Made by a program: the position numbers and the translations under genes. DNA of 60,000 bases, taken from NCBI RefSeq assembly GCF_026151205.1, contig NC_087077.1:5420483-5480482 (forward strand), read 5' to 3'. Below, piece after piece: positions 1-11,384 of the stretch. Origin of the DNA: Bolinopsis microptera. Taxonomy: Eukaryota; Ctenophora; Tentaculata; Lobata; Bolinopsidae. Within the stretch, counting starts at the first letter, position 1; each line of letters begins with the position of its first letter. The notes under the pieces are model-generated. The model was not told the DNA's origin and did no database searches. It saw only the letters and a list, made by a program, of their open reading frames with translations.

Positions 1-666
1 AGATAAAGGTATTCTAGAAGTCAGTTTATCCGCAAAACATGTTTTAACCTCCATATACTTACCATCGGATGCCATAGCATCTACTTCAGTACACACCAAC
101 AATCTTGTGTTGCCTATCTTTCCTTTCAAAATTTTGTAAGTGGCTTTGGTTCCAGTCTCTTTTTCCATCACAAATTCCCGAAATCTCTTGTCCCAATAAG
201 AATTTTTGAGGCCCCATGCATCTAACTTCTGTTCTACTTCATCTATTCTCCTAATGTACAACTTCCCTTTGAATTTGCAGGCTTCAAATTTCCAAGGGGT
301 TTTGTAAAAGTTGAGGTTGGTGTATCCAATATCCAATAGAACCCCTCTTTCTGTTATAACGTCAACATCAGACGTGGATTGGTAGCCGTCTTTGCTTCCA
401 TGAATCCATTTCAAGCATTTTTCCCATCGAGAAAAATAGGTTTTCCTGGAATCTACCAATAAATCTTTATTGTAACCGTCGTTCAGATTAAATGGTAGTT
501 TCAAGCTTTTCAGAGTCGACATATCTGCTTTGTTGCAATTAGTAAAGTCCCCATCCTCACCTATAGAAAATGCACCAACTTCGGCTGGTTGGTAGGTTCT
601 AAAATTCTGTAATCTCGAGTATTCTGACATCCCCTTGATGTCATACACTTTGGTATTTTCAGCCAT
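1..666 (-). CDS. DXO/RAI1-family decapping exoribonuclease paralogue, partial (N-terminal 222 codons)
   Basis: The reverse strand is open from an ATG at 666 to the window edge, so the C-terminal third is missing. The product begins MAENTKVYDI and aligns along its length with the intact copy on the other strand (2833-3867); both share a GDFxNCxKA stretch near residue 45. The DXO metal-binding motif appears as TEVDAM (E-x-D) and continues into MEVKTCF (E-x-K), the acidic and lysine residues of motifs III and IV in the DXO/Dom3Z/Rai1 family. Known members remove incomplete, non-canonical or NAD caps from RNA 5' ends and degrade the body; that function is inferred from the family. The gene is divergent to the second copy, with about 2.2 kb between starts. 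There is no internal stop, so it is probably functional. Confidence 0.85.
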   Translation of the reverse strand, partial: MAENTKVYDIKGMSEYSRLQNFRTYQPAEVGAFSIGEDGDFTNCNKADMSTLKSLKLPFNLNDGYNKDLLVDSRKTYFSRWEKCLKWIHGSKDGYQSTSDVDVITERGVLLDIGYTNLNFYKTPWKFEACKFKGKLYIRRIDEVEQKLDAWGLKNSYWDKRFREFVMEKETGTKATYKILKGKIGNTRLLVCTEVDAMASDGKYMEVKTCFADKLTSRIPLS

Positions 667-2832
667 ACCTTCTAAAGTTTATACTGTCAAGTTAGCTACA
701 TAGCATACATTACAAATGGCAGCAGTTGTGAACATTAGAAATAACAACATTATTCAAGCATGCAAAAGGAAAACTAAAAAGTTAGAAAGTTAAATTAAAG
801 ATTAGGATCATCGAATAGATTTGTTAAGCTTGATTTGATCGTCTCCCGCACAGATTTTATCGGGCGTCATTTGGATTTTATATTATTTAATTTGTGGAGG
901 ATCAACTCAAACTAATGTCGTGACTTGACGAACATGAATACCTCGTGTACTTTAGTATTACCATCGCAACGGAATTAAATGAAATCCGAATTGCAAATCC
1001 ACGCCTGTAGTTAAACAAATTAACTTTAACAATTTCAATCAATCGTCGCAAAAAAAGCTCGCACTATACAAAATACAACCGCTCAAATACTTGCCAAAGA
1101 ACATTTTCTAAAGGCTCTGGCAAATGATGAAGCAGCTTATTTGGCATAGTTGAAAGAAGTGCGTATGGTATAATTGCCCTTAGCAAAAAGTACATTGCTA
1201 CATTGGTAGATTGGTGAAATATCAAGCAAAATTCGCAGCGAAAGAATTGTTTGTTCGAACAGATATATAATGCTAATCGGACGTATCAGAGCTACTTCAG
1301 CTATTGAGTTATGTTCAATTGAAGGGTAATTAGACTGGATCTGGAGGAGTAACTATAAGGCTTACGAAATAATTTCTACCGGTATTTTGTCGAGCTGAAT
1401 ATCCTGCACCCTTTGAACATCTTTGATTTGCTTGAATCTCAAAAATGGCGAGCTGGAGGCCAGATTCACAGGTTTTAATCCGACAATTCAGAGCTAGTTC
1501 AGCTAGTGAGTTATGTCCGATTTAACTTTAGGCTAAGATTGGTCGACTGGATCTGGGTTCGAGACTCCATGTTTGCATCCTTGATACTTAACTCTAAGGA
1601 TCATAGCAATCGACGACCGCTCGAGCTTTTACCATATTTTATCGTAGTGCAATTCTAAGCCAATCCTTGCTGACCCGAGCAATAATTAATGTATCTCATT
1701 TAGCGATTCTATAATCGAGTCACAGTTAGCTTTAGAATGTATTCTTTTGATGACACTTTTGTACTTCATCATACAACTTGATAGCACATTTCTGTTACTA
1801 AGATTTCTGTTACTAAGCTTTCTGTTACTAACCTGTCATGAAACTAACAATATTATTGAAGTAAGGTTCTAAACAGGGGACAGTTAAAAACAACGCCCAA
1901 GTTGCAAGTTTGATCTCTCCCTAAACAAATATTTCTAAATGTCTAAACTTCGCTATAGTTTCTGCCAATACCTCTTGTCACTGACAGTATTAATAATTTA
2001 ATACTTTCAACACTACTATTATATACTACAAATAATTTGTGTTCTGATGAAGTGGCTGCGAAAGAGAAATGATTAACTAATTTTATCCTTCATTATTTCT
2101 GGCATATAATTTCGTTCAGCGAAGCAACTGCTAGAAGAAATATTTAACCTTCAACATGCACTACTAGAACTGTATGACTTCAATGGCTCAAACAGTTGCA
2201 ATAAGATCTAGGCTATTTCGGCTGCATTATGATAAATATAACATCGCATTATATGATATTAACATTGCATTATGATTAATATAACATTATGCCTGTTATT
2301 GTTAAGCCGTAGTACATACATATTACACTAGTCACTACGATGGAACTTACATTGCGATGAAAACTGCGATACAATGCCGCGCCTATAATTATATAATGAA
2401 TTTACTTGATGTGTGATATTTGATCCCACCGTAACTTTGGAGTCGTCTTTTATACGTGTTTTAAATGCATCCTCGGTGAAATCATCGTCATTCATATTCT
2501 GAAATCTGAATTATCTTGTATAGCAACTCGTAGCAGTCAAAAAGATCAAAGAAGTTACACTTTAATATATTTGGATGTTGAATTTGTTCATTAGTTTCAT
2601 GTGATATAATTCAATCTATGCTACACTGTAATCTATGCTACGCCTACATTGTTTGTTTTGTGTTATATGGAACAGTCATCTTCTTTATACATTTTGTCCT
2701 TCTTTCGTGATTATCACGTTGAACTTTACTCGCGTACAACAAGTACTTAGTCCATATAAAACGGAAGTTTTGAAACATTAAAGATTTACAATTTTATTCA
2801 GAGATCACAAGCTTAATCATTTCTAACACAGG
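667..2832. other. Intergenic region between the two divergent DXO-family genes
   Basis: I see no coding exon. It contains a 16-bp unit (TTTCTGTTACTAAG core) repeated three times at about 1792-1840, a diverged direct repeat (CAGAGCTA.TTCAGCTA.TGAGTTATGT) at about 1286-1320 and 1488-1522, and AT-rich short repeats (CATTATGAT-like) at 2223-2300. Both promoters must lie here. Confidence 0.6.
2755..2761 (+). promoter_or_regulatory. Candidate TATA box of the plus-strand DXO-family gene
   Basis: TATAAAA lies 72 bp upstream of the ATG at 2833, leaving room for a short 5' UTR. There is no experimental support; AT-rich DNA makes chance matches common. Confidence 0.35.
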
Positions 2833-3867
2833 ATGGCAACGACACCAGGTTACAATATTGGTGCATTTCACGAGTATTCCAAGATCCTCCATTACGCCAC
2901 CTACCAGCCTTCCGATGTTGGCTCCTTCACGGTCAACAATGAGGGCGACTTTGACAACTGTGACAAAGCTAACTTTCCAAGATTAAAGGATCTTAAATCA
3001 CCATTGAAGTTAAACCTGAATGAGGGTTTTGATCCTAAGATTATAGATAGTAAGATGCCAAGATTTCCGCACGCAGAAAAGCCCTTACGTTGGATTCGTG
3101 AAAGCAAGGATGGCTACCAGACGTTGGCTGATGTCGATGTTATCACTCAAAAGGGAGTATTCAAAACAATAGGGCACACAATAAGCAACCGGTACAAAAA
3201 CTCTTGGACGATCGAAGCTTGCAAGTATAAGGGGAAACTTTACTTGAGATTCCCTACTGAAGATAAATGGTATCGTGAAACGGAGTGGGGTATGAGGAAT
3301 TGTTACTGGGGTGTAAAATTTGAGGAACATGCCATTGAACCGGCTCCTCATGCTAAAGCGAGCTTCAAAATGCTGAAAGGCAAGATTGGTAACAAGAAAA
3401 TCTTATTGAGTGCCGAGGTGGACGCGATAAAGACGGACGGCACGCTGGTGGAGATTAAAACATGCTTTGAAGACAAGCTTACAGATCAAAAGATGTGCTT
3501 TGCGTGGCTGCAATCATACCTGGGAAATATTGATGTCCTGTACTATGGGTGGAAAAATAAGCAGGGTGTAGTTTCCAGAAAACCACAGGAGTTCAAGATG
3601 GAAAGTATACCAGGTTCTAAGCTTTTAAAAGAACCGGTGGCGAATGCAATGTTTGGCTTCATAGGTGATTTTATTGATTGGTTGTACAATGCCCTACCAG
3701 ATAGAGATGAAATCTGGTCGCTGGAATACACAGGAGGGAGACAAATATCATTTAAGTTTCACTCTGAAAAGTTTTTACCAAACTGGTACCTGCAGTTCAT
3801 TGACAGCGCAAGTGAGGATGAATTGGCTAAGCAAGTAAAGGCCCTTGATTTGAAATGTGCTCACTAG
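2833..3867 (+). CDS. DXO/RAI1-family decapping exoribonuclease
   Basis: This is an intact single-exon gene of 344 residues (vertebrate DXO is close to 400). The family removes faulty or NAD-type caps from RNA 5' ends and then degrades the RNA 5' to 3'. Visible catalytic motifs are the acidic motif II region (GVKFEEHAI, residues 160-168), E195-x-D197 in SAEVDAI, E207-x-K209 in VEIKTCF, and the following WLQSYL (Gln227), all in the family order and spacing. The ATG at 2833 is the first in frame, 72 bp after a TATA-like element. A second copy is head-to-head at 1-666. No signal peptide or membrane segment is visible, so the protein is probably nuclear or cytosolic. Family assignment is strong. 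Orthology to DXO rather than to a lineage-specific expansion is uncertain because there are at least two copies. Confidence 0.9.
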   Translation: MATTPGYNIGAFHEYSKILHYATYQPSDVGSFTVNNEGDFDNCDKANFPRLKDLKSPLKLNLNEGFDPKIIDSKMPRFPHAEKPLRWIRESKDGYQTLADVDVITQKGVFKTIGHTISNRYKNSWTIEACKYKGKLYLRFPTEDKWYRETEWGMRNCYWGVKFEEHAIEPAPHAKASFKMLKGKIGNKKILLSAEVDAIKTDGTLVEIKTCFEDKLTDQKMCFAWLQSYLGNIDVLYYGWKNKQGVVSRKPQEFKMESIPGSKLLKEPVANAMFGFIGDFIDWLYNALPDRDEIWSLEYTGGRQISFKFHSEKFLPNWYLQFIDSASEDELAKQVKALDLKCAH

Positions 3868-5239
3868 GTGACTAGGAGTCAGCCACTCTTGTGAAGATTC
3901 TGGCAAATGTGGTTTTCATTATCACATAGGTTTATGGTTAAACTAACCTGTTAAATTTGGGTAAGAAGGATGCCACTCATTAGGAGCGGATTGACAATTT
4001 AGGTGCAATAATCGTGCGTGCTAGTTGCTATTTTAACTGATGTTGTTTGATTAATTATATATATTGCAAATGTTTTAACGAAATATTTAGTCCACAAAAA
4101 TATTTGTTTAACTGAAATTTCCAAAATCAAATGTAATTGTGACTAAATCAAAAGATATTTTTCAAAACCCTCAAGTGAAACATTGTCACTTAAATTTTCG
4201 CAAGGGTACAACATTTTTTGTTACTTAGCATGTCTTATTGTCTACGGATAGTTTAAATTCATAGGACATTCAACTGGAAATTCCACGGCATACTGCAGAA
4301 GAGGTGCAAGGGTGCCCTAGTGAGTCGTATACTAGTCGCTGGTTGTGACACTTACTTACAAAATATGTGTTATATTGTTTCTAAGCAGTAGGAATACGTC
4401 CACACTACAGCGGTGAAACATCAAACTTTGGACATGGCGGCTGAAAGTTGCACTATGCATCATATTTGATATTTCTAGTCGAATTGTTCCGGGACAAACT
4501 TTGCCTCGTAATAGAAGAAAACAGACCCAGATTTCGAGATAAATAACACTCCGAGATACAATTCAAATATAGAATATTATAATAATGCACAATTATAAAT
4601 AATTGCAATTTCAAAACACTGACCGCTAACATAAAATAGCCATACTTGTAATTACTCCAACCGAAATTCAAAACAACCCGAATAAAGGCTCCAAGGAGCA
4701 TGCAACATTGAAACCTCGCGAACATTTCATCAAAGATTGGAGGACTATGCTCAGTATCGAACCAATCTTTCTAAGCCAAGAAACCACATTACAATATATT
4801 ATGCATCGCACCCCACAATTACCCTTCAAATAGTCGTGGCACAAATATCATTTCGTTTAACATACAACATTCATCGAGCTCCTTGTTGAGCTTTTTAATC
4901 TGTAATCAGTAACCACAAAAAAGCCATGCTTTTTAAGAATTTTAAATTGATCATCTCTTGTATTTCACCGGGTAGTACTATACTATTCATCGAATTCAAT
5001 CGAATAATGAAACCCATACCCGCCGCCCGCGTCAAAATTAAATCAAACAAGTTGTCACACAGTCTGGGGCTACAAATTTATTAAATTTGAATTTCGTTCG
5101 TTAATAATTTAAATTGGATGTCCAATGCAATCGAGACAGGAGGTACGTACGCGACGTACGTGCGCGGGTACAATAAAAGATTATAACCTCCGCGCGTTAC
5201 ATAAATATCGTGGCAAATTTTCAGGCACAGTTCACGCAG
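3868..5239. other. AT-rich intergenic region
   Basis: No convincing gene. A 90-codon reverse frame at 4453-4725 has no recognisable motif. A short palindromic GC-rich patch (GTACGTACGCGACGTACGTGCGC) spans about 5142-5165, just downstream of the TPRKB stop. Confidence 0.5.
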
Positions 5240-5761
5240 TTACACTTTTGTGGCGATCCTGGTTATGACAGAGTTTTCAAGCGAGTCCACGGAGAGTTCC
5301 TCCTTTGAGATACCATACACATCATAAACCTCGTAATCATCGTACTGAAACCCTCGACAATCATTCACTAAATCTGCTTTTACCTTCGATTTCAAATCCT
5401 GTGTTTTCTCTGATAACTCGCCAGTCGAATCAGCGATTGATAAAGAAATGACGTTATAACTATTAACATTGAGTCCAAAACGGGTTAGGCTCTGTGAAAT
5501 GTTGTTGTTGGGTGACAAACACAGGATTATCTCCGTGTTGATGCTTTTTGTTTTCATCGCTTTATTCTTCTCGTTATGAAGTGCTCTGTTAGCTGCCACT
5601 GCGAGATGTAAAGGTGAAACTATCATGTTCTCGCTGAGGATCACGGAGTTCATTTTACCGGACTTTAGTAAGGTTATCAGTTCGGCGATGTTGCGGACAT
5701 TTCTGAAGATCATGTAATCTATGACTTTCTCAGGGTGCTGTTCTAAATGTAATCGTGTCAT
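5240..5761 (-). CDS. TPRKB: TPRKB / CGI-121, KEOPS (EKC) complex subunit
   Basis: The 173-residue product matches the length of animal TPRKB. The most diagnostic segment, around residues 69-96, is MKTKSINTEIILCLSPNNNI followed by a SLTRFG motif, nearly as in vertebrate TPRKB (MKT..L.TEI...LSPNNNIS..L..FG). An N-terminal PLHLAVAANRAL helix is also family-like. In the KEOPS complex this subunit binds the kinase TP53RK (Bud32) and helps deliver tRNA for threonylcarbamoyl-adenosine (t6A37) formation; that role comes from the family. The gene is a single exon here, with the first in-frame ATG at 5761. No frameshift or missing segment is seen. Confidence 0.93.
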   Translation of the reverse strand: MTRLHLEQHPEKVIDYMIFRNVRNIAELITLLKSGKMNSVILSENMIVSPLHLAVAANRALHNEKNKAMKTKSINTEIILCLSPNNNISQSLTRFGLNVNSYNVISLSIADSTGELSEKTQDLKSKVKADLVNDCRGFQYDDYEVYDVYGISKEELSVDSLENSVITRIATKV

Positions 5762-6424
5762 CCTAGGAGATACATTTGTTAAAACTTGTCCCTAACTTCA
5801 AAATAGGGCAGAAATGGCATTTTTATAATATTATATGAATTAATAATTATACCAATTTTTGTTCATTCATTTGGATAAAAGCAAGTCAATCTTCTTGCTA
5901 TCATCTTAAATTCTGTGAATGAGACGAAATCAATTGGATATTATGAAATAATTTTGCCGTAAATTAAGAGACAAATTTGTCATATCAAATCATATCAAAT
6001 CAAAGAATCGATACAAAACTGAATTATATACATTGTTATAAAATTACACAAGCGTTTAGGAATTAAAGATTTTAATATTCAAAATAATTCCCATAATTTA
6101 AAAATAAAAACAACTCTTTTCCAATATCTGACGCAATTTATTAAAATTGAATTATAATTTAACGTTAATATAAAACATTCGCAACGACCACTTGCACATT
6201 TAACAGCACGGAATACGTTTCTAAGTGGAGACAATGTTGAAAGGAGCATTGTGCTTCAAAAAGGAAGCATTTTGCCCCAAAAATCATTATTTTTAAACGA
6301 CGATAATATATCCCAGTACACATAAGACGGAAATGGTACCAAACATCTTTCAGTAGCATTGAGCTCACGCCAAATTTTGAACCTATCTCTTTCAGTCTTT
6401 CACTACAGCTTTTGGTTTCTCGTT
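5762..6424. other. AT-rich intergenic region
   Basis: Very AT-rich, with no convincing coding frame. A 67-codon reverse frame at 6165-6368 shows no domain. Confidence 0.5.
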
Positions 6425-6533
6425 ATCACTTGTTTCCCTGATGCAGTGTCCAGAAAAGTAAGAAACGAATAACAAACCAGGGTGTCTTGAGACGAATTAA
6501 TTGATTAACTTCTGTTTCATTCTGGCCACCATA
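6425..6533 (-). pseudogene. 3' fragment of the F-box gene, duplicated
   Basis: About 100 bp (from GATGCAGTGT to CATTCTGGCC) repeats, with a few substitutions and small indels, the sequence at about 6733-6812 inside the neighbouring F-box gene. It corresponds to the segment that encodes the CLKCGQN...YFTEHCIQ region in the intact copy. It has no start and is out of context, so it is a partial duplication scar rather than a gene. Confidence 0.7.
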
Positions 6534-6561
6534 AGCAGTGATGGAGGTAGCACTCCTGCGG

Positions 6562-7275
6562 CTAAAGGAGGTGGTCTTTGCGGTTTTCTTGGCAGAATAG
6601 TGGGCACACCATCACCCGACCCGACTTCATCTCTATGCTGTTTCTGATATAATACATTCCTTTTAGTCCAGAATATCTACATGTTTCCATCATATTATGA
6701 TATTTACAATCCGTCGGCCTTGAGCTTATTTGGATGCAGTGTTCAGTAAAGTAAGAAACGAATGGCAAACCAGGGGTGTCTTGAGACGAATTAATTAATT
6801 TGACTGTTTCATTTTGGCCACACTTCAAACACTTAGTAACAGGTAACATTTTGGTACCGTGATCCAAATCAAATGGAGCAAAGAAAACGACCTCTTCCTC
6901 GTTACAGTTATCATTTTTAGATTCAACTCCAACGATTCCATCTTCCAACTTAACTTTAACTCTAATTTTGTCTCTGAACGAAGATTCACGACAAAATGAC
7001 AATCTCACCCATTCCCCCAAAACATTCTGATTTCTACGAATAGCCAGACAGTAAAACTTTTTCAAGTCTGAGATCTCCTCAAGGACATCTGAATGGAGAG
7101 GATCCAAACATTTAGGATATTTCAGTGACAACTGTTTAAGAGAAGCTTCCCAGATCTCTCTAGACAAATCCCTCAAATATCTGTTAACGGACAACAAGGC
7201 ACCCAAGTCATCTGGTTCAATAAAGGAAGCTATGTGGAATAATAACTCTGCTGGTAATGCAGTTAAGTGATCCAT
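6562..7275 (-). CDS. F-box protein, copy 1 (237 residues)
   Basis: The N-terminus (MDHLTALPAELLFHIASF, then a DDL..LLSVNR..R.L pattern, residues 1-40) is a classical F-box, which binds SKP1 in SCF ubiquitin ligases. The rest has no WD40, LRR or Kelch repeat. It carries a CxxC pair (KCLKCGQ, near residue 155) and more cysteines, which could form a small metal-binding or substrate-binding domain; this is inference. The start is the first in-frame ATG at 7275. A close paralogue lies at 11376-12110 on the same strand, and the two are separated by transposon-like DNA. The first roughly 88 residues are almost identical between copies, while the C-terminal parts barely align. Confidence 0.8.
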   Translation of the reverse strand: MDHLTALPAELLFHIASFIEPDDLGALLSVNRYLRDLSREIWEASLKQLSLKYPKCLDPLHSDVLEEISDLKKFYCLAIRRNQNVLGEWVRLSFCRESSFRDKIRVKVKLEDGIVGVESKNDNCNEEEVVFFAPFDLDHGTKMLPVTKCLKCGQNETVKLINSSQDTPGLPFVSYFTEHCIQISSRPTDCKYHNMMETCRYSGLKGMYYIRNSIEMKSGRVMVCPLFCQENRKDHLL

Positions 7276-7350
7276 GCGTTTCCTAAAATAAGTTTAATTT
7301 AAATTTAGCTATAATGAAAATTATCGTTTTAAAAAAGCATTTAGAGTTCA

Positions 7351-9575
7351 ATAGATGTGGATACTGGCGGGGAGGTGATAATTGTTTGTTTACATTAATA
7401 GTGAGCACATGTTAAGCAGGCTGAGGAGGTGATAATTGTTTGTTTACATTTTAGGTCGAGCACATGTTAAGCAGGCTGAGGAGGTGATACATATTTTGTA
7501 TTATAGAAGGTTTGTAACACTTGTAACGCCTTCTTGTTACCCCCCTTTGAGGACCCCGAATTATTTTCTGAACGAAAGCTCAAAAATAACCGAGAAATCG
7601 ACCTTCTTATTAACTCATTTTGATGACTGTTTCTGACCTAAAATTGCACGAAAAATCGATTTAGCTAGGTTTCAGAACCTATAAACACTTCCTTATCCCT
7701 CAAAATTGATGTTTTATAGTTAATACGACCAACAAGCAACATATATTTTGATCCTTCGGTTCTACTCATGACCTAGACAGTTAAGCTGAACCCTACAGAT
7801 TGAGGCAATCCTCACCTTAACTGATCAAACTGGTATTAACACAATTTTCAGATATAAATGTTCTTTGCGATACGTTTATTGCAGCTTTGCAACTTGAGTG
7901 AAGACCAGAGTACGAAAACACACAGCAGGTAAGCAACTCACTTTTGGTGACTGTTCCTCACGAACATTCTGATCCTGTAACATATGAACAGGGAGATCGT
8001 CTCCTTAACAAATCGAACAGGTACTATCACAATTTCCAGAGCACAGCATGATAACAAAGTCAAAAGAAACACAATGAAGGTAGGTTACCAACACCACAAT
8101 ATAACAATCATACTGACAACTGAATTAAATGTATTCTGACGACGGGCAGCCCTGAGGCCTGATGTGCTCCGTGGTCCTCAACGAGCGACCACTTGTAATA
8201 GAGCTTCCAGTTGGTGTAAACTTAAAGCACAGTTCATCATTTGGAATCTCACTCAGTTCATAATCGCGACCTCATATTAGAGTAAATGTTTTTAATAATA
8301 CTAATCTCCGCAATTGAACAATGAAACCGAAACATGCTATAACTAAAGAATGTTAATGTTCCGTTCATGACTGGACGGTTAGCATCACAGTCAGTTGGAG
8401 GAGCGACCAACACACTATCAAGATCGGTTGTTTATCTTAAACCCCATCTCCCGCCCCCACCCCCCCCCCCAACAGTTTGTAATGTACGTGGGCGATGGGC
8501 CCGCGGTTATATAAGTGTACAACAATCACACTATTTCAAGTTCATGACGTAATCATGGCGTGTTTACCGCGGTGCAGATATTGCACGCGGACCTTGCCGA
8601 GTCAAGATGTGGTAGAGATAACAATGTGAACAGAGGGTCAAATAAAGATAAGGAAAGTAAACACACGATATCGATCTGCTCACTTTTCCTGTTGGTGATT
8701 GGACGGATCGGTGTCACATGACATAACACCTCTATTACAAGTGGTCGCTCGTTGAGGACCACGGAGCACATCAGGGCTGCCCGTCGTCAGAATACATTTA
8801 ATTCAGTTGTCAGTATGATTGTTATATTGTGGTGTTGGTAACCTACCTTCATTGTGTTTCTTTTGACTTTGTTATCATGCTGTGCTCTGGAAATTGTGAT
8901 AGTACCTGTTCGATTTGTTAAGGAGACGATCTCCCTGTTCATATGTTACAGGATCAGAATGTTCGTGAGGAACAGTCACCAAAAGTGAGTTGCTTACCTG
9001 CTGTGTGTTTTCGTACTCTGGTCTTCACTCAAGTTGCAAAGCTGCAATAAACGTATCGCAAAGAACATTTATATCTGAAAATTGTGTTAATACCAGTTTG
9101 ATCAGTTAAGGTGAGGATTGCCTTAATCTGTAGGGTTCAGCTTAACTGTCTAGGTCATGAGTAGAACCGAAGGATCAAAATATATGTTGCTTGTTGGTCG
9201 TATTAACTATAAAACATCAATTTTGAGGGATAAGGAAGTGTTTATAGGTTCTGAAACCTAGCTAAATCGATTTTTCGTGCAATTTTAGGTCAGAAACAGT
9301 CATCAAAATGAGTTAATAAGAAGGTCGATTTCTCGGTTATTTTTGAGCTTTCGTTCAGAAAATAATTCGGGGTCCTCAAAGGGGGGTAACAAGAAGGCGT
9401 TACAAGTGTTACAAACCTTCTATAATACAAAATATGTATCACCTCCTCAGCCTGCTTAACATGTGCTCGACCTAAAATGTAAACAAACAATTATCACCTC
9501 CTCAGCCTGCTTAACATGTGCTCACTATTAATGTAAACAAACAATTATCACCTCCCCGCCAGTATCCACATCTAT
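7351..9575. mobile_element. 2.2-kb palindromic (fold-back) element with about 850-bp inverted arms
   Basis: The left arm (7351-8203) and right arm (8730-9575) are reverse complements with very few differences, for example a 7-bp GAGGCCT present only in the left arm near 8155. They enclose a unique 526-bp spacer. Outer ends read ATAGATGTGGATACTGG and its complement. TA dinucleotides at the termini fit a TA target-site duplication as in Tc1/mariner-type or fold-back elements. Each arm contains an internal tandem repeat of about 57 bp carrying GAGCACATGTTAAGCAGGCT. No transposase frame is visible. The mirrored 66-codon frames at 7436-7636 and 9290-9490 are products of the palindrome, not evidence of a gene. 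Confidence 0.85.
8204..8729. other. Unique spacer of the palindrome
   Basis: The 526-bp centre between the inverted arms contains a C-rich run (about 8449-8470) and no recognisable coding sequence. Arm similarity stops abruptly at both edges. Confidence 0.6.
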
Positions 9576-9667
9576 AAAAGCTTATATTAGTACAACTTAG
9601 AAAAACAGCAAACAAACCCCAGGTTTTTACATGATCCAATATAAAGAAAATTTTGAATCAAGTATTA

Positions 9668-11384
9668 CAGAGGCAATATATATATAAGTGCAGCGAAATT
9701 TTGCGAAAAGCGCGATCCAACGCTTGCCTAAAATAGCCTAATCTGCGGCAAATTTGGCGAATAGTGCGGCGAATATTTGCGAAATGTGCAGCAAGCGTGT
9801 GGAAAATTTTCTTCAATTATATAGCCCGATAGGTCTTTATTGGAAAGCTGCTCAAACATTACTGCATGGGGTAAGTTTAATAATTCTAGTAAATATTTTA
9901 AGACCCGTCCGAAATTTTAGAGCTTTAGTTAACCGGATTCTGATAAAGATCCAGTCTTCAGTAGTTTGCTGGTGATGCGACCTAGGAAGAAGGCTTTGGT
10001 GATGTAAGTATACAAGTACGAATTAAATCCTAGGCTCTGAATGCTGCAGAAATATCACCTTGTTTGGAGGAAACTTTATAGGCTTTTTAGGAGCCGGCAA
10101 ACTAGTGGTGCACTATGAACAAATTAGACTACTGATCCTCTCTCTCTACAGAGCCACAGGACCTTAATCACTGACTCGATCAGTGATTAGCTGGAGATAA
10201 AAATATATTTCGATTTCTAAAGTTGTAAAATACAAATGTTGATAAAAACAACAACACCTATAACATAAAAACAACAACACCTATAAATCCAAATAGAAGT
10301 GTTGTGACAAATAAAAGTAACAGCGTGGTTTAAAAACCAGTCACTAACTGACTGCCAGTTTGAATGTAAGCGCTCCTCCAAATAATGATAGGGTTTATAA
10401 ACGCACAACAATTATTACATCATGAGACGAAAGTTATCAGCTTTTGAGTTTTGGGAGTTATTTGAAAAATTTCGGTCCCCGATAAATTGCAATTTTTAAT
10501 GATACCAATACAATAGCTGGTGATCATGGTCTGCAGTATATTATGTGTTCCTTAGAGCCAAGTATTATTTCTATCTGATATGCGGACTAATCTATAATAT
10601 TTATAATAACTGATTGAATTTATTCTGCTCAACATTAGCACGATGACGACAGACTAACGAAATTGTAAGCTGATCTTCATTGGTGGCAACTTTATAATTA
10701 CGGTGCAGGCCTCCTTATAACAAACAGAATTCAAAAGTCGAAATAGCCCATTCTGGTTTTGACTCACCGAGTAGGCGAGTAACAACAAACATAAAATCCT
10801 CTCCATTTCAGCTACCCCGACACGACCACGATCTACTCACTTACTGAGTCAAAATAATATTACAGTTTACAAGAGACAGTGGGAAAGAGTGAATTTGTGA
10901 CGGATATCGGAATATGTACGGTCGGCATAATATATGTTCCAGCTTGGGTATCGTCTTGGGGCTTCATCTAGTCCATTTCCAAGTCAATGAAATTTCATCC
11001 ATGGATCACATCACCAATTAATACGATGGGACCCCGGGGGTATAGGTCTTGATTACAGTTGATTGCGGAGGGGAAAGGGTATAAATTGCCAAAAATAGAT
11101 TATGTAGTTATGTAGGTAATATGCGAACTAAATTCCTGAGCTCTTAATGCAGCCAAAATATCTCTTGTTAAGTGGAAACTGTTTTTGACATTTTATGAGC
11201 CAGGAAACTACTGCCAGGATCGGATGGTGTCCGTGCAGACCTCGGCCAACTTTTTAACTGAACTCTACCCAATTTTTCGATAGAAGTTCCAAATTGCGCG
11301 AAAAGTGCGGAATACCACTGTTATTGCGAATATGTGCCGCTAATAGAGCGAATGCGCACCCGCCGCACTTATATGTTACCTCTG
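9668..11384. mobile_element. Non-autonomous hAT-like element (CAGAGG termini)
   Basis: The left end reads CAGAGGCAATATATATATAA then GTGCAGCG; the reverse complement of the right end reads CAGAGGTAACATATAAGTGC then GGCG. These are imperfect terminal inverted repeats starting with CAGAGG, a hAT-type terminus. Subterminal regions on both sides are rich in short GCGAA/TGCGAA motifs, typical of hAT transposase-binding clusters. The body has no transposase, so it would depend on a helper. An internal diverged direct repeat (about 10005-10110 and 11100-11215) is present. A clean 8-bp target duplication is not visible (left flank AAGTATTA, right flank ATTGAGTA), which lowers confidence. The right end overlaps the 3' end of F-box copy 2. 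Confidence 0.55.

Noticed and set aside
4453-4725. 90-codon reverse frame with hydrophobic stretches
   Set aside because: AT-rich composition, no domain, no homologue recognised; probably a chance frame.
7436-9490. Identical 66-codon frames on opposite strands (7436-7636 and 9290-9490)
   Set aside because: They are mirror images produced by the palindrome and have no recognisable domain.
9754-9975. 73-codon frame in the hAT-like element as a transposase remnant
   Set aside because: No hAT or other transposase motif is visible.
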